Shown: piece by piece, positions 45,856 through 54,986 of the stretch
Position numbering within the stretch: the stretch's first letter is position 1
Layout of the letters: each line of letters starts with the position of its first letter
From: Sphingomonas sanguinis NBRC 13937
GTDB taxonomy: Bacteria > Pseudomonadota > Alphaproteobacteria > Sphingomonadales > Sphingomonadaceae
Direction: 5' to 3'
Assembly: GCF_001591005.1 (NCBI RefSeq)
Contig: NZ_BCTY01000018.1
Coordinates: 1 to 61,214 of the forward strand
Length of the DNA: 61,214 nt
Notes under the pieces: generated by a model
Databases searched by the model: none
Told to the model about the DNA's origin: nothing
What the model saw: only the letters and a program-made list of their open reading frames with translations
Made by a program: the position numbers and the translations under genes

Positions 45856-46383
45856 TCACGGCCGTGCGGGCGCCATCGCCTCACCAGGCCGCGACCGGGC
45901 ATAGGTGGCGAGTCGCGCGACGATTTCATCCGCGACGATCACCGACAGCCGCTCCAACGCGGTGTTTTCCGCCGCGATGGTCGCATATTCGGAGCGGACC
46001 ACGTCGATTCCCGCGTCCGATCCGGCGGTGGCGTCGACCAGCACCGCGTTGCTCGTCTGATCGACCAGCTGATAGCGTGCGCGCAGGATACGGCGTTCGC
46101 GCACCACCGAGTCGTCGCGCCGCACGCCCAGGCCGCGAATCTGGTCGTCCAGCTTCACGTCGAGGCGGTAACGCGCATTGCCGGTCTTGCCGCCCAGCCG
46201 GTCGTTCAGCGCATTGGCCATCAGCCAGCCCGCCTTACCCTGAATCGGTGCGACCTCGATCTGCGACAGGGCATTGGCCACCGGGCCGGAGCCGCCGCCC
46301 GCATAAAGCGGATGCAGCCCACAGCCCGACAGACCCAGCGTCAGTGCCAGACCGGCAGCGATCAGGGGGAGGGCGCTCTTCAT
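45856..46383 (-). CDS. lptE: LPS assembly lipoprotein LptE
   Basis: A 175-residue lipoprotein with lipobox LGLSGC at residue 21, followed by GLHPLY, the usual LptE opening. It plugs the LptD barrel and helps deliver lipopolysaccharide (glycosphingolipid-bearing sphingomonads keep this machinery). It overlaps leuS by ATGA on the minus strand. Sequence identity in this family is low, but the leuS-lptE-holA order supports the call. Confidence 0.88.
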   Translation of the reverse strand: MKSALPLIAAGLALTLGLSGCGLHPLYAGGGSGPVANALSQIEVAPIQGKAGWLMANALNDRLGGKTGNARYRLDVKLDDQIRGLGVRRDDSVVRERRILRARYQLVDQTSNAVLVDATAGSDAGIDVVRSEYATIAAENTALERLSVIVADEIVARLATYARSRPGEAMAPARP

Positions 46384-48881
46384 GCGACGATGTTCATCAG
46401 ACGGTCGGGCACCACGATTACCTTTTTCGGGGTTGCACCGTCGAGCGCGCGGACGATCTTGTCCGACGCCAGCGCGGTCGCCTCCAACTGGTCCTTCGGC
46501 AACCCCTTGGCGACGGTCAGCGTGTCGCGCAGCTTGCCGTTGACCTGCACCGCGACGGTGACTTCGTCCTCGACCAGCAGGTTTTCGTCGACCACCGGCC
46601 AGGCGGCGTCGGCGATCAGGCCGTCCTGGCCCATGCCGGCCCAGGCTTCCTCGGCCATGTGCGGGACCATCGGTGCGACCAGCAGCATGGTGGTGCGGAT
46701 CGCCTCGTTACGGGCGGCCGACGGCTTGGCCTTTTCGATGGCGTTGACCAGCTCGTACAGCTTGGCGACGGCCTTGTTGAAGGCCAGCGCCTCGATATCC
46801 GCCGCGACGCCCGCGATGGTCTGGTGCAGCTTGCGCGAGAGGGCCTTGTCCTCGCCGTCGGCGGCTTCCGAACCGTCGAACAGACGCCACAAGCGCTGGA
46901 CGAAGCGCCACGAGCCCTCGATGCCCGATTCCGACCAGGGCAGGTCGCGCTCGGGCGGGCTGTCGGACAGCATGAACCAGCGTACCGCGTCCGCGCCGTA
47001 CTGATCCACGATCGGCTCGGGATCGACGGTGTTCTTCTTGGACTTGGACATCTTCTCGACGCGGCCGACCGTGATTGGCTGGCCAGTCGCGATCTCGATA
47101 CCGTCACGGATTTCGCCGGGGGCGAGCCAGCGGCCGTCCGAGGACTTGTAGCTCTCGTGCGTGACCATGCCCTGCGTGAACAGGCCCGCAAAGGGCTCCG
47201 CCACGTCGATCAGGCCGATATGCTTCAAGGCGCGGGTCCAGAAGCGGGCATAGAGCAGGTGCAGGATCGCATGCTCGACGCCGCCGATATACTGCCCGAC
47301 CGGCAGCCACTGCTTCACCACCTCGGGATCGAACGGGCGATCCTTGGGCTGGCTGGCGAAACGGATGAAATACCAGGACGAATCGACGAAGGTGTCGAGC
47401 GTGTCGGTCTCGCGCCGGGCGGGCTTGCCGCAATTCGGGCAGTCGACATGCTTCCACGTCGCATGGCGGTCGAGCGGATTGCCGGGGACGTCGAAGGTCA
47501 CATCCTCGGGCAGCGTGACCGGCAGCTGGTCCTTGGGCACCGGCACCGCGCCGCAATCCTCGCAATGGATGATCGGGATCGGCGTGCCCCAGTAACGCTG
47601 GCGGCTGACACCCCAGTCGCGCAGGCGGTACACGGTCTGGCCCTGGCCCCAGCCCTCGCTTTCGGCGCGGGCGATGACGGCGGCCTTGGCGGCCTCGACA
47701 TCCATGCCGTCGAGCGGGCCGGAGTTCACCAGTTGCCCGGCACCGGTATAGGCGGTATTGCCCTCGAACACCGGTGCGGTGACCTCGCCATCGGCGACGA
47801 CGCGGGTGACGCTCAGGCCGTATTTCCGCGCGAAATCCAGGTCGCGCTGGTCATGCGCGGGCACGCCCATGACGGCACCCGTGCCGTAATCCATCAGCAC
47901 GAAGTTCGCGATGTAGACGGGCAGGGTGATGCTGCTGTCCATCGGATGCTGCATCCGATAGCCGGTCTCGAAGCCCAGCTTTTCCTGGGTTTCCAGCTCG
48001 GCCGCCGTCGTCCCGCCCGCCTTGCAGCGTTCGATGAACGCCGCCGCTTCGGCGTTCGTCTCGGCCAGTTCGCGCGCGATCGGATGGTCCGCCGCGATCG
48101 CGACAAAGCTCGCGCCGAAGATGGTGTCGGGCCGAGTCGAATATACCTCGATCGGCGTCGCGAAGGGCGCGACAGGGGCGAAACGGAACTGGAGGCCCTT
48201 GCTGCGGCCGATCCAGTTTTCCTGCATCAGCTTCACCTTGTCGGGCCAATGCTCAAGGGAGGTCAGGCCCTCCAGCAGCTCGTCGGCGAAGTCGGTGATC
48301 TTCAGGAACCACTGGTTCAGCTTGCGCTTCTCGACCAGCGCGCCCGAGCGCCAGCCGCGCCCGTCGATCACCTGCTCGTTGGCCAGCACGGTCATGTCGA
48401 CCGGGTCCCAGTTAACCGCCGATTCCTTTCGATAAACCAGCCCGCCGGCATACAGGTCGAGGAACAGCGCCTGTTCATGGCCGTAATAATCGGGCTCGCA
48501 GGTCGCGATCTCGCGCGTCCAGTCGAGCGCGAAGCCCAGCCGCTTCAGCTGCGCCTTCATCGTCGCGATATTGTCGCGGGTCCAGCCGCCCGGATGGACG
48601 CCCTTTTCCATCGCGGCATTTTCGGCGGGCATGCCGAACGCGTCCCAGCCCATCGGGTGGAGCACTTCATGGCCGATCATCCGCCGATAGCGCGCCAGCA
48701 CGTCGCCCATCGTATAGTTGCGGACATGGCCCATATGGATGCGCCCCGACGGATAGGGAAACATCTCAAGAACATAGGACCGCGGCTTGGCGCTGTGGTC
48801 GTCGGCGGCGAAGGTGCGCCGCTCCTCCCAGATCCGCTGCCAGGTCGAATCCGATTTCAGGGCATTGTAACGCGAGGCCAT
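46380..48881 (-). CDS. leuS: Leucyl-tRNA synthetase
   Basis: An 833-residue LeuRS. The HIGH motif is [13 protein letters not shown] near residue 42, the KMSKS motif [13 protein letters not shown] near 615, and the CP1 editing domain lies between about 220 and 420 ([11 protein letters not shown]). A Zn-binding-like [10 protein letters not shown] / [11 protein letters not shown] segment is present near 440-490. It charges tRNA-Leu and edits mischarged norvaline or isoleucine. It heads the leuS-lptE-holA unit; a DUF3576 gene precedes it by 12 nt. Confidence 0.97.
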   Translation of the reverse strand: MASRYNALKSDSTWQRIWEERRTFAADDHSAKPRSYVLEMFPYPSGRIHMGHVRNYTMGDVLARYRRMIGHEVLHPMGWDAFGMPAENAAMEKGVHPGGWTRDNIATMKAQLKRLGFALDWTREIATCEPDYYGHEQALFLDLYAGGLVYRKESAVNWDPVDMTVLANEQVIDGRGWRSGALVEKRKLNQWFLKITDFADELLEGLTSLEHWPDKVKLMQENWIGRSKGLQFRFAPVAPFATPIEVYSTRPDTIFGASFVAIAADHPIARELAETNAEAAAFIERCKAGGTTAAELETQEKLGFETGYRMQHPMDSSITLPVYIANFVLMDYGTGAVMGVPAHDQRDLDFARKYGLSVTRVVADGEVTAPVFEGNTAYTGAGQLVNSGPLDGMDVEAAKAAVIARAESEGWGQGQTVYRLRDWGVSRQRYWGTPIPIIHCEDCGAVPVPKDQLPVTLPEDVTFDVPGNPLDRHATWKHVDCPNCGKPARRETDTLDTFVDSSWYFIRFASQPKDRPFDPEVVKQWLPVGQYIGGVEHAILHLLYARFWTRALKHIGLIDVAEPFAGLFTQGMVTHESYKSSDGRWLAPGEIRDGIEIATGQPITVGRVEKMSKSKKNTVDPEPIVDQYGADAVRWFMLSDSPPERDLPWSESGIEGSWRFVQRLWRLFDGSEAADGEDKALSRKLHQTIAGVAADIEALAFNKAVAKLYELVNAIEKAKPSAARNEAIRTTMLLVAPMVPHMAEEAWAGMGQDGLIADAAWPVVDENLLVEDEVTVAVQVNGKLRDTLTVAKGLPKDQLEATALASDKIVRALDGATPKKVIVVPDRLMNIVA

Positions 48882-48893
48882 TCTGGTCGTCTT

Positions 48894-49331
48894 TTACTTC
48901 GTGGTGACCGAGGCACGGCGCAGGTCGCGCGCCTTGGTGAGGATGATGTCTTCCAGCTTCTGGATGGTGGCGGCCTGCACGGGCGCCTCCACCCACTGGC
49001 CACCGCGATTGACCTCGCGCAGGGCGGTCACGCGCAGCGCGTCGGCGCGCAGGTCCTGATCGAGGATGGTGACGGTCACCTTCATCCGCTCGGTCGGGAT
49101 CTGCGGATTGACGTACCAGTCGGTGACGATGACGCCACCGTTGGAATCCGTCTCGGCGAGCGGCATGAAGCTGAGCGTGTCGAGGCTGGCGCGCCACAGA
49201 TAGGAGTTCACGCCGATCGTCGTGATCTTCGAGGCGGCGAGATCGGCCTGGGGGCGATCCTTCTTGCCGGCACAGGCGCCGAGCGACAGGGCGGCGAGTA
49301 CCGCGAACGCGGTGGCGGAACGGCGAAGCAT
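48894..49331 (-). CDS. DUF3576 family lipoprotein
   Basis: A 145-residue lipoprotein with lipobox LSLGAC near residue 19. The conserved body includes IGVNSYLWRASLDTLSFMPL and GGVIVTDWYVNP, as in alphaproteobacterial DUF3576 proteins of unknown function encoded before leuS. ATG 49337 and ATG 49331 are both in frame; AGGA is better spaced for 49331. A role in the outer membrane is likely because it precedes lptE, but this is inference. Confidence 0.83.
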   Translation of the reverse strand: MLRRSATAFAVLAALSLGACAGKKDRPQADLAASKITTIGVNSYLWRASLDTLSFMPLAETDSNGGVIVTDWYVNPQIPTERMKVTVTILDQDLRADALRVTALREVNRGGQWVEAPVQAATIQKLEDIILTKARDLRRASVTTK

Positions 49332-49573
49332 CGGCATTGTCCTGACTGGGAATAAGGGTTGGCTATAGCCTCTACAGGGGCCCCGCCACCCCGGCAAGCG
49401 GTCCGGGTAATCCCGGGCGAATCGTCTGGGATCGGGGTGGGACGGCGTGATTCTGTGGAGGATGCGCAACAGTCGGACAAGATTCGCCATCGCGGCCGTA
49501 ACAATGGGATCGCTCGCACCTGATTCCGTGTTAGGAGCGATCCCATAAAGGGGCCTTAAACAAGGGGTGTAGC

Positions 49574-50284
49574 GTGTCGTTCGGGCGTGTGGTGATCGGA
49601 ATCGCAATCGGGGCGCTTGTCGCCGCGACGGCGATGGTCGCGCCCGCCATCGGCGCGGTCGAGCAGACCAGCCGCACCGCACCCAAGCGCTCCTCGCTCA
49701 GCCTGATGCGTGGTGGGTTCACGCCCGCCTCCGCCGATCCCCGGCTGGCGGCGATCTTCGCCAAGAGTGGGCTGGAGGCAGGCGATCTGCGCTTCACCCC
49801 GGCGGAAAGCCAGCGTGGGACCGGCCGTCCGGTCTCCGTTGCGGTGCGCGCACGAACCAGCCGTACCAACGAAGAGCGGATCGCGGCCAACACCGCGCCG
49901 ACCGTCGGCTTGGCACCGATCTCCTATAATCTGGGCGTCGCGGTGGGTTGGAAGCGGGTGGCGCTGTCGGGTGATATCGCGCGGGTCGATCTGGCCGGGC
50001 TGCCGGGCAGCCGTGAAACCGCCGATGTCGCGGTCAGCTACACCGCCAATCGCTTCACCGGCCGTGTGAAGGCCTCGACCGATCGTCCGATTGATGGTGC
50101 GCCCAAGCTGGTCGACGTGCCAGCCAATTATTCGCTCGATATGGGCGGGTCCTATGCGCTGACTCGCAACCTCGATGTGACGGCGGGGGTCCGCTATCGC
50201 TCGGATCGCGACCGTCTGGCGCGGATGGACGACGATCGCCGCAACAGCCAGGCGGTCTATCTGGGCACCGCTTTCCGCTTCTAA
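49574..50284 (+). CDS. Putative outer-membrane beta-barrel protein
   Basis: I do not recognise a named family. The 236-residue protein has a hydrophobic signal-like N-terminus (IGIAIGALVAATAMVAPAIGA). The second half alternates short polar/hydrophobic strands with turns (GVAVGWKRVALSGDIARVDL, SLDMGGSYALTRNLDVTAGV) and ends in GTAFRF, with the terminal Phe that the BAM machinery reads. This suggests an eight-strand barrel after a roughly 110-residue N-terminal part. The GTG start has AAGGGG upstream. It stands alone between DUF3576 and a convergent gene. Confidence 0.6.
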   Translation: MSFGRVVIGIAIGALVAATAMVAPAIGAVEQTSRTAPKRSSLSLMRGGFTPASADPRLAAIFAKSGLEAGDLRFTPAESQRGTGRPVSVAVRARTSRTNEERIAANTAPTVGLAPISYNLGVAVGWKRVALSGDIARVDLAGLPGSRETADVAVSYTANRFTGRVKASTDRPIDGAPKLVDVPANYSLDMGGSYALTRNLDVTAGVRYRSDRDRLARMDDDRRNSQAVYLGTAFRF

Positions 50285-50312
50285 GCGCCGTCGCCGGACG
50301 ACAGCCGGTATT

Positions 50313-50801
50313 TCACTGCGATGGGCGTAATTTCTCGGCAGCGATGACGGTCCTGCCATGATCGAGCCCCTTTATCGGCTGGGCTGGCGCCATGCTGGGA
50401 TTGGTGGGATAGGTTTGCCCGTTGAAGCGCAGCCGCGCGCGATAACCGGGCAGGATACCGCCACCGGCGACCAGCACGCTCAGATCATGCCAGCCATGCG
50501 ACGCGCTGGAAAGGACCCGGATCGGCGGACGCGTGATGCTGATGGCCGAAATCCGACGATAGCCGTTTGGGCGAAGTGCCAAAACGTAAAGCCAGCATCC
50601 GCCGGAACCGCAAAAATCCGGCTGTCCTCTGCCATCCGTCGACGCGATGGCATAGACCAGCGCTTCCGGGCGGCCATCCCTGTTCAGATCCGCCAACGCA
50701 TAGTCGTAGCGGGTCAGTTTCTTGTCCCGGATAAAGTCGGCAAGGCCTTCGGGGATCGGCGCATTTATTGCCATCGCCATCGTCAGGATCAACGCAAACA
50801 T
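50313..50801 (-). CDS. Hypothetical secreted protein with DxNxDG motif
   Basis: A 162-residue protein with no known family. Residues 1-14 are hydrophobic and may act as a short signal peptide (FALILTMAMAINA). The segment YALADLNRDGRPEALVY near 33-49 resembles calcium-binding FG-GAP or dockerin-like loops. A GSGGCW segment near 67 and a preceding Cys could form a disulfide. GGGGGAATAGGGCG precedes the ATG. It overlaps the end of the ThiE-like gene by 13 nt. Confidence 0.55.
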   Translation of the reverse strand: MFALILTMAMAINAPIPEGLADFIRDKKLTRYDYALADLNRDGRPEALVYAIASTDGRGQPDFCGSGGCWLYVLALRPNGYRRISAISITRPPIRVLSSASHGWHDLSVLVAGGGILPGYRARLRFNGQTYPTNPSMAPAQPIKGLDHGRTVIAAEKLRPSQ

Positions 50802-51382
50802 CGCCCTATTCCCCCCGATATGGTTGTGGGATCATCGGACGATTCGCATGACGAACCCCTGACCCGGTTAGACGAATGCTGCCCCCATGCATCGATCGCC
50901 GCCCAGCCGTGAAAGCGGCCGCGCAAGATGCGAAATCGAGCCGCATCCATTCCGCCCAGCGCGATTCGCGGTAGGCCCAGACCATGCCCGATTCGAGCTG
51001 CGCGCGCCAAACCCAATGCGGGAGCGCCGGGGTGCGACCGAGTGGGATAGAGGGGCGACACGAACAGCAGGTCTGCACCCGCCTTCCAGCCTTGGATCGC
51101 TTCTGCCCGATCATGCGCGGACCAGCTTCGCACACCGGTCGTCCGCCCGGCTTTGTGCACCCCGTCGCCGGGCAGGCCTCCTCCCGCCACCAGCAGCATC
51201 AGCCGCCGCGCCTTGGCGATTCGCCACACTCGCCGGTGAATCGCGCGCCGTTCGGCCGGGGGCGTTGCGTGATGGCGGAACACCACGCCCGATCCCGGCG
51301 GCAGCGCGCGGAGCGCGGCCCAGAGTCTATCGCCCAGCCGCTCGTCGGTCATCAGCCATGTCACGGGGTATCGGTCGGCCAT
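50789..51382 (-). CDS. Thiamine phosphate synthase-like protein (ThiE/TenI)
   Basis: A 197-residue TIM-barrel protein of the ThiE/TenI family, which in its active form joins hydroxymethylpyrimidine pyrophosphate and thiazole phosphate. The segment ADLLFVSPLYPTRSHPGAPALG near 115-136 and LPRIALGGMDAARF near 150 are the phosphate-binding region. The pyrimidine-binding DD..N motif is not obvious, so it may be TenI-like or catalytically divergent. The last 30 residues after GWAAIDAW look unconserved. MADRYPVTW at 51382 is the chosen start, 22 nt from the divergent YggS start. Confidence 0.75.
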   Translation of the reverse strand: MADRYPVTWLMTDERLGDRLWAALRALPPGSGVVFRHHATPPAERRAIHRRVWRIAKARRLMLLVAGGGLPGDGVHKAGRTTGVRSWSAHDRAEAIQGWKAGADLLFVSPLYPTRSHPGAPALGLARAARIGHGLGLPRIALGGMDAARFRILRGRFHGWAAIDAWGQHSSNRVRGSSCESSDDPTTISGGIGRCLR

Positions 51383-51404
51383 CGCCCGGACTATAGCGCG
51401 GAGC

Positions 51405-52064
51405 ATGACCGACGACAGCGTTTCCCGCCTCCATACCGTCTCTGCCGAACTTCAGCGCGCCGCGAAGCTGGGCGATCATGCCACCCCGACCCTGATCGCG
51501 GTGTCGAAGACGCATGACGCCGACACGATCCGCCCGCTGCTCGAGGCCGGGCACCGCGTGTTCGGCGAAAATCGCGTGCAGGAGGCGGCCGCCAAATGGC
51601 CCGCGCTGTGCGACGCGTATGCGGGCGTCGAACTCCACCTGATCGGCCAGCTCCAGTCGAACAAGGCCGCCGATGCGGTCGCCCTGTTCGACGTGATCCA
51701 CACCGTCGACCGCCCCTCGCTGATCGCCGCGCTGGCCGAAGCGATGGACAAGAGCGGCAAGCGGCCCGCCTGTTTCCTGCAGGTGAATATCGGCGAGGAG
51801 GAGCAGAAGGGCGGCTGCGCCATCGCAGAGGCGCCCGCCATGCTGGCGGAGGCGCGCGCCGCCGGACTGCCGATCATCGGTTTGATGGCGATCCCTCCGC
51901 ATGGGGTGGACGCTGCCCCCTATTTCGCGCTGCTCGCCAAGATGGCGCGCGAACTTGGTCTCGAAAAGCTGAGCATGGGCATGTCCGAGGATTATGAGGT
52001 CGCCGCCATGCTGGGGGCCAGCCATGTCCGCGTCGGCAGCGCGCTGTTCGGGGCGCGCGGATGA
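51405..52064 (+). CDS. YggS/PLPBP family PLP-binding protein
   Basis: A 219-residue alanine racemase-fold protein. The PLP Lys is in LIAVSKTHDAD near residue 35, FGENRVQEA and HLIGQLQSNKA follow, and the phosphate site lies in LSMGMSEDYEVAA. It keeps the vitamin B6 pool in balance and affects amino-acid metabolism. It is divergent from the ThiE-like gene and overlaps the HAD phosphatase gene by ATGA. Confidence 0.93.
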   Translation: MTDDSVSRLHTVSAELQRAAKLGDHATPTLIAVSKTHDADTIRPLLEAGHRVFGENRVQEAAAKWPALCDAYAGVELHLIGQLQSNKAADAVALFDVIHTVDRPSLIAALAEAMDKSGKRPACFLQVNIGEEEQKGGCAIAEAPAMLAEARAAGLPIIGLMAIPPHGVDAAPYFALLAKMARELGLEKLSMGMSEDYEVAAMLGASHVRVGSALFGARG

Positions 52065-52729
52065 GCCGCTTTGCCGCACTGCTGTTCGATTTCGACGGCG
52101 TCCTGATCGACAGCGAATATGAGGGCAACCGCCATCTCGCCGAATGGCTGAGCGCCAACGGCCATCCGCATAGCCCGGAAGAGGCGATGCACCATTATAT
52201 GGGGCTGGCGGGCAAGGACTTCATCGCCGCGATCGAAGGGCGGATTGGGCAGTCGCTGCCTGAAAGCTTCTACCAGGCGCGGCGCGATGAGGATGTGCGC
52301 GCGATGGAGGAGGGCATTGCGGCGATTGCCGGGGCAGTCGATTTCGTCCGCTCGCTGCCGGCCAATTTCCCCCGCGCGGTGGTGTCGTCCAGCCCGACCG
52401 TCTGGCTCGACCGGCATCTGCGCCATCTCGGCCTGCGTGAGGCGTTTGGCGAGCATGTCTATAGCGGGCGCGAGCATGTGACGCGCGGCAAGCCCGCGCC
52501 CGACCTCTATCTGTTCGCGGCCGATCGGCTGGGCGTCGACATCGCGGATTGCGCGATCCTGGAGGATTCGCCCGTTGGTGCGACCGGCGCGGTGGCGAGC
52601 GGGGGGCATGTCATCGGCATGTGCATGGGCACGCATTGTGCGGTCGGGCATGACCAGCGGCTGCGCGCGATCGGTGTGGCTGCCATCGCGCAGGACTATA
52701 CGGACGTGCGGCGCGAACTGGGGCTCTAA
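52061..52729 (+). CDS. HAD-IA family phosphatase
   Basis: A 222-residue HAD hydrolase. Motif I is LFDFDGVLIDSE with the nucleophile Asp near residue 9, motif II VVSSSPT, motif III with Lys in GKPAPDLY and motif IV LEDSPVG. The alpha-helical cap between motifs I and II is the beta-phosphoglucomutase/phosphatase type. The substrate cannot be told. The start overlaps the YggS stop by 4 nt. Confidence 0.88.
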   Translation: MSRFAALLFDFDGVLIDSEYEGNRHLAEWLSANGHPHSPEEAMHHYMGLAGKDFIAAIEGRIGQSLPESFYQARRDEDVRAMEEGIAAIAGAVDFVRSLPANFPRAVVSSSPTVWLDRHLRHLGLREAFGEHVYSGREHVTRGKPAPDLYLFAADRLGVDIADCAILEDSPVGATGAVASGGHVIGMCMGTHCAVGHDQRLRAIGVAAIAQDYTDVRRELGL

Positions 52730-52766
52730 CGCGTCCGCACCGCCCAGTTCGGCGCGACCGGTCGGG

Positions 52767-53819
52767 TCAGAGCTGGTGGCCGGTCCGGTCGCGCTTGGTC
52801 GCCAGATAGCGTTCGTTATGCGGATTGGGCGGCAGGCTGTGCGCCACCCGCTCGATCACCCGCACCCCCGCCGCGTCCAGCCCGGCGACCTTGGCCGGAT
52901 TGTTGGTTAGCAGCCGCACCTTGTCCTGTCCCAACAGGGTCAGCATCCGCGCCGCCACGCCGAAGTCGCGCGCATCGATGGCAAAGCCCAGCCGGGTATT
53001 GGCGTCGACGGTATCGAACCCCTGATCCTGTAGCTGATAGGCGCGCAGCTTGTTGACCAGGCCGATCCCGCGGCCCTCCTGGCGCAGATAGAGCAATATG
53101 CCCCAGCCCGATGTGGCAATGGCATGGATCGCGGCATGAAGCTGCGGCCCGCAATCGCATTTCAGGCTGCCGAGCACATCGCCGGTCAGGCATTCGCTGT
53201 GCAGCCGCACCAGCGGCGGCTGGCCGTTCGGCTGGCCGATCAGCAGCGCGACATGCTCGCCCGCTGCATGGGGCGAGCGGAAGGCGACGATCTCGGCATT
53301 TTCCGCGCCCGCGACGGGCAGGCGGGCACGGGTGGCGATGGCCAGCGCCTCGGCATTCTCATGCGCGGCGATGTCGGCCAGCGAAACCTCGGCCTCGACA
53401 CCCGTGCCGCCGACGAAGAAGGCGGGCAGCATTCCGGCGATCCGCGCGAACCGGATCGCCGCCGCCGCGACCGCCGGATCGGGCAGGGGGAGGGCGCGAA
53501 ACGGTCCTTTCAGCGGGGTCGCCAGGTCGAATTGCGGATCGGCTAGCGCGGTGGCGGCGGCGAAGTCGACCCAGGGCGCGCGCTCGACCAGCACGGCGGC
53601 GTCGGGATCGGCGGCCTCCAGCTGGTTGGTCAGCTTCAACGTCGCCGCGCGTCCCGCCGAGATGAGGACGGGCGCCAGGCCTTCGGGATCGAAGGCGGCG
53701 AGGCGCAGCGGATCGGCCGTCTCGACCGCCAGCAGGGACTGGCCCGCAATCGCGATCGGCCAACCCCGGCGCAGCGCATCGATCGCGCGCGCCGCTGCCT
53801 TGGAGTCGGGATGGCTCAA
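52767..53819 (-). CDS. ribA: GTP cyclohydrolase II, TTG start
   Basis: A 350-residue RibA that opens GTP to start riboflavin synthesis. The C-terminal catalytic half has the zinc-binding SECLTGDVLGSLKCDCGPQ near 230-248 and LRQEGRGIGLVNKLRAYQLQ near 270-289. The first 150 residues form the diverged N-terminal domain seen in alphaproteobacterial RibA in place of a full RibB. No ATG or GTG exists at the proper start; TTG 53819 overlaps the xth stop (TTGA), so translation is coupled. A much longer open frame upstream lies antiparallel to conserved xth codons and is rejected. Confidence 0.88.
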   Translation of the reverse strand: MSHPDSKAAARAIDALRRGWPIAIAGQSLLAVETADPLRLAAFDPEGLAPVLISAGRAATLKLTNQLEAADPDAAVLVERAPWVDFAAATALADPQFDLATPLKGPFRALPLPDPAVAAAAIRFARIAGMLPAFFVGGTGVEAEVSLADIAAHENAEALAIATRARLPVAGAENAEIVAFRSPHAAGEHVALLIGQPNGQPPLVRLHSECLTGDVLGSLKCDCGPQLHAAIHAIATSGWGILLYLRQEGRGIGLVNKLRAYQLQDQGFDTVDANTRLGFAIDARDFGVAARMLTLLGQDKVRLLTNNPAKVAGLDAAGVRVIERVAHSLPPNPHNERYLATKRDRTGHQL

Positions 53820-54598
53820 AAATCGAATTCCGTCATGATCGGGATATGGTCCGAGGGCTTCAGCCAGCTGCGGCACCCCTCGAACACCTGATGCGCCACC
53901 GCCTTGTCGGCCACGTCGCGCGTCGCCCACATATGGTCGAGTCGCCGCCCGCGATCCGATGCCGCCCAGTCCTTCGCGCGGTAGCTCCACCAGGTATAGA
54001 GCCGCTGCGGCGCGGGGATGAAGTGACGGCCCAGATCGACCCAGTCGTTCGACGCCTGCAACTTGCCCAGCGTCTCCACCTCGATGGGGGTATGGCTGAC
54101 CACGTCGAGCAACTGCTTGTGGCTCCACACATCCGACTCGAGCGGGGCGATGTTAAAATCGCCGGTCAGGATCGTCGGGCAGTCCAGCTGACCTGACCAG
54201 TCGATCATGCGGCCGAGAAAATCGAGCTTCTGGCCGAATTTCGGATTCTTCTCGCGGTCGGGCACGTCGCCGCCCGCCGGGATATAGACATTCTCCAATC
54301 GTACGCCGTTTGGCAGGCGGATGCCGACATGCCGCGCCTCGGCATTGGCCTGCCAGTCGAGGCGGTCGTCCTCGGCGATGGGTACGCGCGCGACGATCGC
54401 GACGCCGTGATGCATCCGCTGGCCGTGGATAATGATGTGGTCGTAGCCCAACGCCCGGAACAGGTCGAAGGGGAAGTCGTCATCGACGACCTTCGTCTCC
54501 TGGAGGCACAGCACGTCGGGCGCGGCTTCCTTCAGGAATTGCTCGACGATGGCGGCACGGAAACGCACCGAATTGATGTTCCAGGACGCGATTTTCAC
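53816..54598 (-). CDS. xth: Exodeoxyribonuclease III
   Basis: A 260-residue ExoIII/AP endonuclease of the EEP family. Motifs in order are ASWNINSVRFR, LCLQETKV with the metal-binding Glu, a Tyr/Asp region, GDFNIAP and the final SDHIPI with catalytic Asp-His. It cuts at abasic sites and has 3' repair activity. The start is GTG at 54598 (VKIASWNIN); the 20 extra codons upstream are not typical. It is cotranscribed with ribA. Confidence 0.94.
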   Translation of the reverse strand: MKIASWNINSVRFRAAIVEQFLKEAAPDVLCLQETKVVDDDFPFDLFRALGYDHIIIHGQRMHHGVAIVARVPIAEDDRLDWQANAEARHVGIRLPNGVRLENVYIPAGGDVPDREKNPKFGQKLDFLGRMIDWSGQLDCPTILTGDFNIAPLESDVWSHKQLLDVVSHTPIEVETLGKLQASNDWVDLGRHFIPAPQRLYTWWSYRAKDWAASDRGRRLDHMWATRDVADKAVAHQVFEGCRSWLKPSDHIPIMTEFDF

Positions 54599-54675
54599 GC
54601 GAAGCGATGTAGCGGGGGCAGGGGGGTGAGACAAGATTACGTGGGGCTCAGCAGCCACGCTGTATATTTCTTTGC

Positions 54676-54797
54676 ACCCCGGCGGAGGCCGGGGCCCAGT
54701 TGCGGTGGATCATCGGGGGCGCGACGTCTTGGCCTCCCACGCCACGTGATGCGCGCCACCAACGACATGGCGACTGGGCCCCGGCCTTCGCCGGGGT
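54676..54797. repeat. Inverted pair of REP-like sequences
   Basis: ACCCCGGCGGAGGCCGGGGCCCAGT (54676-54700) and its near reverse complement ACTGGGCCCCGGCCTTCGCCGGGGT (54773-54797) face each other across about 70 bp. The unit resembles REP sequences common in Sphingomonas genomes. The remaining part of the 388-bp gap between xth and lolA (54850-54986) shows nothing recognisable. Confidence 0.8.
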
Positions 54798-54799
54798 CA

Positions 54800-54849
54800 A
54801 AAGATAGAAAAAGGAAAGGCCCTCGCTCCGGGGGCATGGAGCGAGGGCC
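54800..54849 (-). terminator. Strong terminator after lolA
   Basis: A perfect 12-bp stem GGCCCTCGCTCC / GGAGCGAGGGCC (54818-54849) with an 8-nt loop is followed on the minus strand by TTTCCTTTTTCTATC. Confidence 0.85.
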
Positions 54850-54986
54850 GACCTAGCGTTCGTCACGCAGGCGGGATGAGGGTGCTCATTCGAGCAACAG
54901 GGGGGAATCTCGAAGGCCCCTCAACCGCAACGCCTTGATAGGCCAGCGAACCTGTCGCCCGGATGAATGAAACGGCCCGCGACCGT

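Noticed and set aside
45768..49355. 1195-codon open frame on the plus strand
   Set aside because: It runs antisense to holA, lptE, leuS and DUF3576, all with clear conserved motifs. High GC leaves long stop-free shadows.
53820..54128. Upstream extension of the ribA frame
   Set aside because: It lies in another frame of conserved xth codons (same strand), and the TTG start fits the family length.
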